Assembly (NCBI GenBank): GCA_910586705.1
Contig: CAJUJK010000003.1
Location: 153,120-217,119, forward strand
Direction of reading: 5' to 3'
DNA: 64,000 nt
Origin: an uncultured Lachnospiraceae bacterium
Lineage (GTDB): Bacteria; Bacillota; Clostridia; Lachnospirales; Lachnospiraceae
Each line of letters begins with the position of its first letter. Within the stretch, counting starts at the first letter, position 1. The translations under genes and the position numbers were made by a program. Shown one piece after another: positions 36,460-44,381 of the stretch. Below the pieces are notes generated by a model. That model was not told the DNA's origin, did not search any database, and was given only the letters and a program-made list of their open reading frames with translations.

Positions 36460-39400
36460 TTATGCCCCTTCTTTATCTTTTTTATAAAACGCCTCGATCT
36501 GCGCCTGCTCCGCGCTTAAGCCCTTCTCCTCCATCTGCACGATGAGCTTTAACATGATCTCATAGTCATGCGGGATGATCTTCTTAAACTTCGGCAGATA
36601 TTCCCCGAAATTGTTAAGAATCTCCTTTCCCTTGGCGGAATTGGTATATGCCACGTGTTCCTTAATCATTTCTTTCAGCTCAAGGACGTCGTATTTTGAG
36701 GTGATCTCATAGGAGGAAACCATCTCCTTATTGGTCTTGGTGTACAGGTCATTGTTCTCATCCAATACATAGGCGATACCGCCGCTCATGCCCGCCGCGA
36801 AGTTCTTGCCAACGGAACCGATCACCACCACGCGTCCGCCCGTCATATATTCACAGCCGTGGTCGCCCACGCCCTCCACCACCGCGATGGCGCCGGAGTT
36901 GCGCACGCAGAACCGCTCGCCCGCCACGCCACCTATAAATGCCTTGCCGGAAGTCGCGCCGTAGAGAGAGACATTGCCGATGATGATATTCTCATCCTGC
37001 TTAAACGCGGAGCCTTTGGGCGGATAAACCACCAGTTTGCCGCCGGATAAGCCCTTTCCGAAGTAGTCGTTGGAATCGCCCACCAGCTCAAGCGTCAGCC
37101 CTTTCGGAATAAACGCGCCGAAACTCTGCCCACCGGAACCCTTGCACAGGATATGGTAGGTGTCCTCCTCCAGCGTGTCGCCGAACCGCCTCGTGATCTC
37201 CGAGCCGAAGATGGTGCCGAAGGTGCGGTCCGTGTTGGAAACGTCCACCTCAAGGCTGCGCTTCTGCCCGCTCTCAAGCGCCTTGGAGAGCTGCTTGAGG
37301 AGCACCCTCTCGTCGAGCGTCTTTTCCAGATGGAAATCATATACCTGTTTCGGGTCAAAGATAAACTTCTCCTTGCTCCCCTCGTAAGGATTGCTCAAAA
37401 TCAAGTCCAGATCCACTTTTCGCTGGCGGTCCGTCAGATTCTCCTTCACTTTCAGAAGTTCTGTCCTGCCCACCAGCTCATCCACCTTGCGCACGCCAAG
37501 CTTCGCCATATACTCCCGAAGCTCCTGCGCGATAAACCGCATAAAGTTCTCCACGTACTCCGGCTTCCCCGTAAAGCGCTTACGCAGCTCCGGGTTCTGG
37601 GTCGCCACGCCCACCGGGCAGGTGTCCAGATTGCAGACGCGCATCATCAGACACCCCATGGTCACAAGGGGCGCCGTGGCAAAGCCGAACTCCTCCGCGC
37701 CGAGGATCGCCGCGATCGCCACGTCCCTGCCGCTCATCAGTTTGCCGTCCGTCTCGATACGGACTTTGTTTCTCAGCCCGTTCTGGATCAAAGTCTGGTG
37801 TGTCTCCGCCAGCCCCAGTTCCCACGGCAGTCCCGCGTTGTGGATGGAATTTCTCGGCGCAGCCCCCGTCCCGCCGTCGTAGCCGGAAACCAGTATCACC
37901 TGTGCGCCCGCTTTTGCCACGCCTGCCGCCACCGTACCCACGCCTGCCTCGGAAACCAGCTTCACCGAAATCCGCGCCTTGGTGTTGGCATTTTTCAAGT
38001 CATAGATCAACTGCGCCAGATCCTCAATGGAATAGATATCGTGGTGCGGCGGCGGGGAAATCAGCCCCACGCCGGGCGTGGAGTGTCTGGTCTTTGCGAT
38101 CCACGGGTATACCTTGCCCCCGGGCAGATGCCCGCCCTCGCCGGGTTTCGCCCCCTGCGCCATCTTGATCTGAATCTCCTGTGCGCTGTTTAAGTATTCG
38201 CTGGTGACGCCGAAACGTCCGCTCGCCACCTGCTTGATCGCAGAACAGCGGTTTAAGCCGTCCGCGCCCACCTTAAGCCTCTCCTTATCTTCCCCGCCCT
38301 CGCCGGAGTTGGATTTGCCGTGCAGACGGTTCATGGCAATCGCCATCGTCTCGTGCGCCTCCTTGGAGATGGAACCGTAGGACATGGCGCCCGTCTTAAA
38401 TCTTGTGACAATCGTGTCAACACTCTCCACTTCCTCGATCGGCACAGGTTTCTTCGCAAAATTAAAATCCATCAGCCCCCGCAGGTTCTTGATGCTGTCC
38501 TCGTTATTGACCGCTTTGGTATACTGCTTAAATAATTCGTAATCGCCCCGTCTGGTTGACTCCTGTAGTAAATGAATGGTCTCCGGGTTGTACAGATGTT
38601 CATCCGCGCCGCTGCGCATCTGGTGATGTCCCGTGCTGTCCAGCGTCAGATCCGTGGATAGACCGAGCGGGTCAAAAGCCATGGAGTGCAGGGTGTCCAC
38701 CTCCTCCTCGATGTCTTTCAAGGTAATGCCGCCCACCCGGCAGACCGTGTCGGTAAAATATTTGTTGATCACCTCTTTATCAATGCCGATCGCCTCAAAG
38801 ATCTTGGAACCTTGATAGGACTGGATCGTGGAAATGCCCATCTTGGAGGCAATCTTGACAATCCCGTGCAGGATCGCGCTGTTGTAATCATCCACGGCCG
38901 CATAGTAATCTTTGTCCAGCATATGATTGTCGATCAGCTCTTTGATGCTCTCCTGCGCCAGATAGGGGTTCACCGCTGAGGCGCCAAAGCCCAGCAGCGT
39001 TGCAAAGTGATGCACCTCCCTCGGTTCCGCGGACTCTAAAATAATATCCACGCTGGTCCTTTTCTTGGTGCTTACCAGATGCTGCTGCAAAGCGGAAACC
39101 GCCAGCAGGGAAGGGATCGCCACCCTGTTTTCGTCCACGCCCCTGTCGGAGAGGACAATGATATTCACACCGTCGCGGTATGCCCTGTCCACCTCCACAA
39201 AAAGCCGCTCAATCGCCTTTTCCAGTCTTGTATTCTTGTAGTAGGTAATGGGAATCACTTCCACCTTAAAGCCTTCCGCCTTCATGGTCTTGATTTTCAG
39301 AAGGTCGGTGCTTGTCAGAATCGGATTGTGCACCCGCAGCATATTGCAGTTTTCCGGCATCTCCTCCAGAAGATTCCCGTCCTGCCCCAGATAGACCGTG

Positions 39401-41013
39401 GTGGAAGTGACCACCTCCTCGCGGATCGCGTCGATGGGCGGGTTGGTCACCTGCGCAAAAAGCTGTTTGAAGTAGTGGAACAGCGGGTGGTGCGCTCTGG
39501 AAAGCACCGGGATCGGCGTGTCCACACCCATCGCCGCGATCGCCTCCGCCCCGTTTTTCGCCATGGGCAGGATGCTGGTCTTCAGATCTTCGTAGGTGTA
39601 GCCGAACGCCTTCTGCATCCGCTGTCTCTCCTCGTAGGTAAACTCCGGCACGCGCTGGTTCGGAATCTTTAACTCCTTCAAGGTCACCAGCTTGCTGTCC
39701 AGCCACTCGCCGTAAGGCTGCGCGGAGGCATACTTTTCCTTTAACTCGTCATCGTCGATCACTCTCCCCTGCACCGTGTCCACCAGAAGCATCTTGCCGG
39801 GGTGGAGTCTTTCTTTCATCACGATCTTTGACGGGTCGATATCCAGCACGCCCACCTCCGAGGAGAGGATCAGCGTGTCATCGTCCGTAATCATGTACCG
39901 GGAAGGGCGTAGACCGTTTCGGTCAAGCACCGCGCCCATAATATCCCCGTCGCAGAACAGGATGGACGCCGGACCGTCCCACGGCTCCATCATCGTCGCA
40001 TAATACTGGTAGAAGTCCTTTTTCTTCTGGGACATGGTCTTGTTGTTTTCCCAAGGCTCCGGGATCGTGATCATCACCGCAAGCGGCAACGGCATCCCGC
40101 TCATCACAAGAAACTCCAGCGTGTTGTCGAGCATGGCGGAATCGGAGCCGGAAGCGTTGATTGCCGGCAGGATCTTGTGCATCTGCCCCTGCAAGTGCTC
40201 GGACTCCATGTTCTCTTCCCTCGCCTGCATTTTGTCCGCATTGCCCCGGATCGTGTTGATCTCGCCGTTATGCACAATAAAACGGTTCGGGTGCGCCCGC
40301 TCCCAACTCGGGTTCGTGTTCGTTGAAAACCGGGAGTGTACCACTGCGATCGCAGACTCGTAATCTTTATCCTGCAAGTCCGCAAAGAAAGTGCGAAGCT
40401 GCCCCACAAGGAACATGCCCTTGTACACGATTGTCCGGCTCGACAGACTGACCACATAAGTCACATCCGTGGACTGCTCAAAGGTACGCCGTAGTATGTA
40501 CAGCTTTCTGTCAAAGTCAATGCCCTTCTCCACACCCGCCGGCTTTTTGAGAAACGCCTGCATGATGCAGGGCATACACTCCACCGCCTTGTGCCCCAGC
40601 ACAGAGGGAACCGTGGGCACATCGCGCCAGCCTAAGAGCGGCAGCCCCTCCTTCGCCGCAATGATCTCAAACATTTTCTTCGCCTGCCCCCGCTGTAATT
40701 CATCCTGCGGAAAGAAAAACGTTCCGACGCCGTACTCCCGCTCGCCGCCGATCTCGAAGCCAAGGTCCTTCGTCACCTTCTTCATAAACTTATGGGGCAT
40801 CTGCGTGAGAATCCCCACGCCGTCGCCCGTCTCACCTTCCGCATCCTTTCCGGCGCGGTGCTCCAGATTCTCCACAATCTTAAGCGCATTCTCCACGATG
40901 GCGCGGCTCTTCTTGCCCTTGATATTCACGCAGGCGCCGATACCGCAGTTGTCATGTTCAAATTCCGCCCGGTAGAGGGGGGATTTCGGGATGGTTGTCT
41001 TTACATCAAACAT
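36460..41013 (-). CDS. gltB: Glutamate synthase large subunit
   Basis: Enzyme of 1517 residues that makes two glutamates from glutamine and 2-oxoglutarate. The N-terminal glutaminase domain has its nucleophile Cys in HDNCGIGA, about 22 residues in, so a short propeptide is probably removed. A central domain follows (to about 780), then the FMN-binding synthase barrel (about 800-1190, with KPGEGGHLPGGKV) containing the 3Fe-4S cysteines in CNLDTCPVGVATQ. The C-terminal GXGXG beta-helix (GGAGERFCVRNSGA-like repeats) ends the protein. AGGAGG precedes the ATG by five bases. Leader 41014-41158 contains a terminator-like hairpin, suggesting attenuation. Confidence 0.97.
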   Translation of the reverse strand: MFDVKTTIPKSPLYRAEFEHDNCGIGACVNIKGKKSRAIVENALKIVENLEHRAGKDAEGETGDGVGILTQMPHKFMKKVTKDLGFEIGGEREYGVGTFFFPQDELQRGQAKKMFEIIAAKEGLPLLGWRDVPTVPSVLGHKAVECMPCIMQAFLKKPAGVEKGIDFDRKLYILRRTFEQSTDVTYVVSLSSRTIVYKGMFLVGQLRTFFADLQDKDYESAIAVVHSRFSTNTNPSWERAHPNRFIVHNGEINTIRGNADKMQAREENMESEHLQGQMHKILPAINASGSDSAMLDNTLEFLVMSGMPLPLAVMITIPEPWENNKTMSQKKKDFYQYYATMMEPWDGPASILFCDGDIMGAVLDRNGLRPSRYMITDDDTLILSSEVGVLDIDPSKIVMKERLHPGKMLLVDTVQGRVIDDDELKEKYASAQPYGEWLDSKLVTLKELKIPNQRVPEFTYEERQRMQKAFGYTYEDLKTSILPMAKNGAEAIAAMGVDTPIPVLSRAHHPLFHYFKQLFAQVTNPPIDAIREEVVTSTTVYLGQDGNLLEEMPENCNMLRVHNPILTSTDLLKIKTMKAEGFKVEVIPITYYKNTRLEKAIERLFVEVDRAYRDGVNIIVLSDRGVDENRVAIPSLLAVSALQQHLVSTKKRTSVDIILESAEPREVHHFATLLGFGASAVNPYLAQESIKELIDNHMLDKDYYAAVDDYNSAILHGIVKIASKMGISTIQSYQGSKIFEAIGIDKEVINKYFTDTVCRVGGITLKDIEEEVDTLHSMAFDPLGLSTDLTLDSTGHHQMRSGADEHLYNPETIHLLQESTRRGDYELFKQYTKAVNNEDSIKNLRGLMDFNFAKKPVPIEEVESVDTIVTRFKTGAMSYGSISKEAHETMAIAMNRLHGKSNSGEGGEDKERLKVGADGLNRCSAIKQVASGRFGVTSEYLNSAQEIQIKMAQGAKPGEGGHLPGGKVYPWIAKTRHSTPGVGLISPPPHHDIYSIEDLAQLIYDLKNANTKARISVKLVSEAGVGTVAAGVAKAGAQVILVSGYDGGTGAAPRNSIHNAGLPWELGLAETHQTLIQNGLRNKVRIETDGKLMSGRDVAIAAILGAEEFGFATAPLVTMGCLMMRVCNLDTCPVGVATQNPELRKRFTGKPEYVENFMRFIAQELREYMAKLGVRKVDELVGRTELLKVKENLTDRQRKVDLDLILSNPYEGSKEKFIFDPKQVYDFHLEKTLDERVLLKQLSKALESGQKRSLEVDVSNTDRTFGTIFGSEITRRFGDTLEEDTYHILCKGSGGQSFGAFIPKGLTLELVGDSNDYFGKGLSGGKLVVYPPKGSAFKQDENIIIGNVSLYGATSGKAFIGGVAGERFCVRNSGAIAVVEGVGDHGCEYMTGGRVVVIGSVGKNFAAGMSGGIAYVLDENNDLYTKTNKEMVSSYEITSKYDVLELKEMIKEHVAYTNSAKGKEILNNFGEYLPKFKKIIPHDYEIMLKLIVQMEEKGLSAEQAQIEAFYKKDKEGA

Positions 41014-41115
41014 AAGTTACCTCCTTGTCAGAGCCTCAATCTTCTCTCTTGACTTTTTATGCTGTGGATTTCGCGTATAGGCAGATTCAAGACGTTCCGC
41101 CTGTTCGCGCAAAAA

Positions 41116-41155
41116 AAAACGCAAAGAAAGCATCTAGCGCTCCTTTGCGTTCTAC
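41116..41155. repeat. 40-bp direct repeat, left copy; minus-strand intrinsic terminator
   Basis: This 40-base element matches 42631-42670 at 35 positions, and all five differences are transitions. It contains the inverted repeat AACGCAAAG / CTTTGCGTT (41118-41126, 41143-41151). On the minus strand the stem is followed by nine T residues, a textbook intrinsic terminator. It lies within the gltB leader, directly after the predicted transcription start. Confidence 0.8.
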
Positions 41156-41164
41156 ATGTATACA

Positions 41165-41193
41165 ATAATACACCTGTGTTTGGGATTTGTAAA
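41165..41193 (-). promoter_or_regulatory. Predicted gltBD promoter
   Basis: On the minus strand TTTACA (41193-41188) and TATTAT (41170-41165) are 17 bases apart. The start of transcription would be near 41158, giving a leader of about 145 bases before gltB that begins almost at once with the terminator hairpin at 41118-41151. Confidence 0.7.
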
Positions 41194-41356
41194 TAAAGAC
41201 TTTTTGCTGAATTGTCAGATTATTTGAATATTCTCCATTTTTCTTATTATTATCAGTCTATTTTGTGCCTATCAGCTTTCTGCCAATACGGTACTGCTAT
41301 ACCAGCAGTACAGCAAGCAGCAAATACAATTATTTACATATTTTTCCCAGCATATA

Positions 41357-41386
41357 TTTACAATTTCGTCATGCTTATGTTATAGT
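41357..41386 (+). promoter_or_regulatory. Predicted promoter of the first Rpn gene
   Basis: TTTACA (41357-41362) and TATAGT (41381-41386) are 18 bases apart on the plus strand. The predicted start gives a leader of about 200 bases. The stretch 41194-41356 between this and the gltB promoter shows nothing I can name. Confidence 0.6.
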
Positions 41387-41509
41387 GATAAAAAGCATAT
41401 CTTCTAACGAAAACATTTCACAAAGTTCTATGGCAGTTCATTCCCAAGTTTGACTGCCACTCTAAGTTTCAGAAAATCCATGCTTTGATTCCAACTAACC
41501 AACTACAAA

Positions 41510-41581
41510 GCAGGAGGATCTGAAACGGTTCTCCTGCACCGACGGTTTTTTCTTTCACACAAAGAAAAAGAAGGAGCCGTC
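41510..41581 (+). promoter_or_regulatory. Structured 5' leader of the first Rpn gene
   Basis: Two consecutive inverted repeats precede the ribosome-binding site: GCAGGAG (41510-41516) with CTCCTGC (41531-41537), and GACGG (41541-41545) with CCGTC (41577-41581), the latter enclosing complementary TTTCTTT and AAAGAAA runs. The first stem hides an SD-like GGAGG. This suggests translational or antitermination control, not proven. Confidence 0.45.
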
Positions 41582-41596
41582 ACCACCAAGGAGGAC

Positions 41597-42583
41597 ATGC
41601 AAATGCACAAGACAAAAGCGAACACAGCAAAGGAGCGCCGAAAAAGAACAGGCGAGACAGCACCGGGTAACACAGCGACATCCGAGAAGCAGACAAATGG
41701 AACACTCCTGTGCGAAGCAGGTGTACAGCGCAACTACAAGGACACCGTATTCCGAATGATATTCCGGGAGAAGGAAAATCTGCTCAGCCTTTACAACGCA
41801 TTAAACGGCACGGCTTACGAAGAGACGGACTCTCTGGAAATCACCACACTGGAAAATGCGGTCTACATGAATTATAAGAACGACATTTCCTTTGTGTTTG
41901 ATTTTGAACTGCTCCTCTACGAGCACCAGTCCACCTGCAATCCGAATATGCCGCTGCGGGATTTAATCTATGTGACCCGGGTATTGCAGAACCGGGTCAA
42001 AGACGAAAACTTGTACAGTAAGTCCCTCATCAAGATTCCGACGCCCCGGTTTGTCGTATTTTACAACGGAACAGACTTCCAGCCGGAACAGCAGGTGCTG
42101 TATCTGTCGGACGCTTTTGAAAAGAAACAGAATGAACCGGCACTGGAGCTGTCGGTGATTGTCTATAACATCAATCTGGGATATAACCATGAACTGCTGG
42201 ACGCGTGCCGTCTGTTGAAAGAGTACGCCCAGTATGTGGCGCAGGTGAGGGCATACGCGGAAGAACTGCCTTTATTGGAGGCAGTCGAAAAAGCGGTAGA
42301 CGATTGTATCAAGAACAATATCCTTGCCGAGTTTCTGGCAAAGAACCGGGCGGAGGCGATCGCGGTGAGTATTTTTGAATATGATGAAGAAAAACATATG
42401 AAGAGCGAACGGAAGGAATGGCTGAACAAAGGAATGGAGAAAGGCAGTAACACGCTCGCTGTACTACTCCAATCCTTGATGGACGCCGGAAAATCTGAGG
42501 AAGTGAATCGCGTTCTCAATGACAACGATTATCGCAGGAAGCTGCTTGAGGAATCCTTTGCGGAAGAAAGCCGCCTTGTCTGA
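41597..42583 (+). CDS. Rpn family nuclease/putative transposase (PD-(D/E)XK)
   Basis: Protein of 328 residues of the Rpn family, which are DNA endonucleases that promote RecA-independent recombination and in some cases act in phage defence. After a basic, low-complexity N-terminus of about 45 residues comes NYKDTVFRMIFREKENLLSL with YNALNG. The PD-(D/E)XK core shows the Asp in YKNDISF and the Glu-x-Gln in LLLYEHQST. The C-terminal third is variable, as usual. AAGGAGGACATGCAA precedes the ATG. The gene and its leader are bracketed by 40-bp direct repeats. An in-frame internal SD and GTG at 42352-42367 could start a separate short product. It is homologous to the gene at 51146-52042. Confidence 0.88.
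   Translation: MQMHKTKANTAKERRKRTGETAPGNTATSEKQTNGTLLCEAGVQRNYKDTVFRMIFREKENLLSLYNALNGTAYEETDSLEITTLENAVYMNYKNDISFVFDFELLLYEHQSTCNPNMPLRDLIYVTRVLQNRVKDENLYSKSLIKIPTPRFVVFYNGTDFQPEQQVLYLSDAFEKKQNEPALELSVIVYNINLGYNHELLDACRLLKEYAQYVAQVRAYAEELPLLEAVEKAVDDCIKNNILAEFLAKNRAEAIAVSIFEYDEEKHMKSERKEWLNKGMEKGSNTLAVLLQSLMDAGKSEEVNRVLNDNDYRRKLLEESFAEESRLV
42365..42583 (+). CDS. Possible intragenic short Rpn product (RpnS-like antitoxin)
   Basis: Within the Rpn gene, GGAGG (42352-42356) stands eight bases before an in-frame GTG (42365). Translation from there would give the C-terminal 72 residues alone, starting SIFEYDEEKHMKS after the initiator. In Escherichia coli, rpn genes encode such C-terminal short forms that inhibit the toxic full-length nuclease. 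The second Rpn gene has the same arrangement with ATG. Existence of the product is inference. Confidence 0.5.
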   Translation: MSIFEYDEEKHMKSERKEWLNKGMEKGSNTLAVLLQSLMDAGKSEEVNRVLNDNDYRRKLLEESFAEESRLV

Positions 42584-42595
42584 AGATTCACTTCA

Positions 42596-42620
42596 GAGTT
42601 TCTGGCAAAAAACCAGGCGG
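42596..42620 (+). pseudogene. Remnant of an Rpn gene 3' region
   Basis: These 25 bases match 42329-42353 inside the preceding Rpn gene at 23 positions (the EFLAKN segment) and lie 13 bases after its stop. This looks like the decayed tail of a second copy, cut off by the direct repeat that starts at 42631. Confidence 0.5.
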
Positions 42621-42630
42621 TGGGAATAGA

Positions 42631-42670
42631 AAAACGCAAAGAAGGCATCCGGCACTCCTTTGCGTTCCAC
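42631..42670. repeat. 40-bp direct repeat, right copy; minus-strand intrinsic terminator
   Basis: Right copy of the element at 41116-41155 (35 of 40 identical). The stem AACGCAAAG / CTTTGCGTT is kept, and the minus strand continues TTTTTC, so it can end the transcript of the MATE gene that stops at 42900. Confidence 0.8.
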
Positions 42671-42681
42671 GCTTTCCCGCG

Positions 42682-42798
42682 TCACTCTTTGTCATTTCTT
42701 TTCAAAGTGATAATTGCATGACATACCAGCCCAAATACAAAGGAAAAGCAGCCTCCCCCGAACAGGGATGCGCTCCACCCCGCACCTGTCATCGTCAT
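42682..42798 (-). CDS. Possible small membrane protein or gene remnant in the gap after the MATE gene
   Basis: In the 229-base stretch between the MATE stop and the repeat, one minus-strand frame encodes 38 residues beginning MTMTGAGWSASLFGG, then a hydrophobic segment (FSFVFGLVCHAIITL) and a charged end KRNDKE. The composition looks like a real membrane segment with a positive-inside tail, but the ribosome-binding site is poor. It may be the C-terminal remnant of a lost gene. No family recognised. Confidence 0.25.
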   Translation of the reverse strand: MTMTGAGWSASLFGGGCFSFVFGLVCHAIITLKRNDKE

Positions 42799-42899
42799 AA
42801 AACCGCCAACAAAGAATTTTCTTTGTATCAGTGATACGTGTCAATAACCAGAAACGAACGCTTGCATTGCGCAAGAAGTTACACGCACATTGCCCTTTT

Positions 42900-44231
42900 T
42901 CAACGATAAAGCGGTCTCCGTATCAGAATCTCAAACAGAATAACCGCCATGACCGCCGTCAGCAGATCGGAAACTGCCTGTGCCATCAAGACCCCTTGGT
43001 AGGCGAACGCCTTGGAGGCAATGAAGAGAACGGCTGCAAAAAGCACCCCCTGCCTGCTGATCGACAGAAGAAAAGCGCCCACCGCTTTTCCTGCCGACTG
43101 GAAGGTACAGGTCGTCACAAGCACAACCGCCGTAAACACCATTCCCATCTGCTGCATACGGAGCATGGGGACTCCGATCTCGATGATAGCCGCATCCTGC
43201 ATAAACATCCCGATCATGGCGGGCGCCGCAAGGGAGAGCGCTCCCGCAAGCACCGCCGCCGTGCAGCATTCAAAGCTGTATGAAAACCGCAGAATTTCCT
43301 TGAGACGCGCATGGTTTTTCGCGCCATAATTATACCCGACCAGCGGCTGCGCACCAAAGGCAAAGCCCACCAGAACCAGAACGGCAATCAGATTCACCTT
43401 CATCACAATTCCCATTGCCGCAACCTTATCATTGCCGTATGGCAAAAGCGACCGGTTCGTCAGCGCAATGCCAATGCTCTGCATCAAGTTCGTAATCGAC
43501 GCCGGAATCCCGATTGCCAGTATCTGCCCCACCTCTGCGATATGAATATGAAATCCCGCCGGATTGATGGAAAGCCGTCTGCTTCTTTTTAACAGAAACC
43601 AGACATAAAAGATATCCGCGAAAATGTTTCCGATCACAGTCGCAATTGCCGCGCCTGCCGCACCCAGCCCCAACACGGAAATAAAGACAGGGTCCAGAAT
43701 CATATTGACGACGGCGCCCAATATGCTGCCCGTCATGGTCGCGGTCGCAAACCCCTCCGTCCGCAGCAGATTGGACGGCGTAAAGGACAAAATAATAAAC
43801 GGCGCACCGAGCACGATATAGGTATAATAGCCGGAGGCATAGGAAAGCGTCTCCGCATTGGCGCCCAGCACATACAGAATCGGTTCGCGAAGCATCATCA
43901 TCACCGCCGTCACCAAAATCCCGCACACAATCGCCGCATAAAAACAAAAAACGCTTAAGCGTTTCCCGTCCTCATCCTTCTTCTCTCCGAACAGCCGGGA
44001 GATAAGGGAACTGCCTCCCAATCCGAAAATATCCCCAAGCGCAATCATCAAGGTAAAAACCGGCGCGCTTAAAGATACCCCTGCCACCAGATTCGTGTTC
44101 CCTGTCTGCGCAATAAAATAGGTGTCTACCATATTGTAGACCAACGAGACTACCATGCTGAGCACAACAGGCAGGGCGAATTTAAAATAGGCTTTCGGCA
44201 CCGGGGTTTTCTCAAATAATTCGTTTTCCAT
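42900..44231 (-). CDS. MATE family efflux transporter
   Basis: Twelve-helix exporter of 443 residues, third MATE protein in the window. The early block ALPVVLSMVVSLVYNMVDTY and the mid-protein SIGIALTNRSLLPYG are typical of the clostridial MATE branch. The substrate is unknown. The frame opens 18 bases earlier, but that ATG overlaps the ribosome-binding site; AAGGAGG eight bases before 44231 supports the start used. It is the last gene of a minus-strand run that begins with an AraC regulator at 48923. The gene immediately upstream is a truncated flavodoxin whose reading frame runs into this start. Confidence 0.92.
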   Translation of the reverse strand: MENELFEKTPVPKAYFKFALPVVLSMVVSLVYNMVDTYFIAQTGNTNLVAGVSLSAPVFTLMIALGDIFGLGGSSLISRLFGEKKDEDGKRLSVFCFYAAIVCGILVTAVMMMLREPILYVLGANAETLSYASGYYTYIVLGAPFIILSFTPSNLLRTEGFATATMTGSILGAVVNMILDPVFISVLGLGAAGAAIATVIGNIFADIFYVWFLLKRSRRLSINPAGFHIHIAEVGQILAIGIPASITNLMQSIGIALTNRSLLPYGNDKVAAMGIVMKVNLIAVLVLVGFAFGAQPLVGYNYGAKNHARLKEILRFSYSFECCTAAVLAGALSLAAPAMIGMFMQDAAIIEIGVPMLRMQQMGMVFTAVVLVTTCTFQSAGKAVGAFLLSISRQGVLFAAVLFIASKAFAYQGVLMAQAVSDLLTAVMAVILFEILIRRPLYR

Positions 44232-44352
44232 CTTTCCGTCCTCCTTCATCCCCGGTCCCGTATTTCTCTGCTAATTTTCGGGAGACGATTTTTACAATCT
44301 CAGCCGTAGCGCCTGTCCTCACAGGACTGCAGTTGATTACCAGTGCGTTCAT
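44212..44352 (-). pseudogene. Truncated flavodoxin-like/NADPH-dependent FMN reductase gene (5' remnant)
   Basis: A good ribosome-binding site (GAGGAGGGATC) precedes an ATG at 44352 and a frame beginning MNALVINCSPVRTGATAEIV, the flavodoxin-fold phosphate-binding loop (usual form NGSPRKxGNT). After about 34 residues the similarity ends and the frame runs through the SD of the MATE gene to a stop at 44212, 46 residues in all. Flavodoxin-like reductases are normally 170-200 residues, so the rest has been deleted. The short peptide may still be translated and couple translation to the MATE gene. Confidence 0.65.
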
Positions 44353-44381
44353 AACAGATCCCTCCTCTAAATCCTGAAATA

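Noticed and set aside
41014..41193. T-box or glutamine-type riboswitch ahead of gltB
   Set aside because: The T-box consensus and known glutamine aptamer blocks were not found; only a promoter and a terminator hairpin are visible.
41156..42630. Rpn cassette as a classical insertion sequence
   Set aside because: No terminal inverted repeats or target-site duplication could be recognised; the flanking elements are direct repeats with terminator structure.
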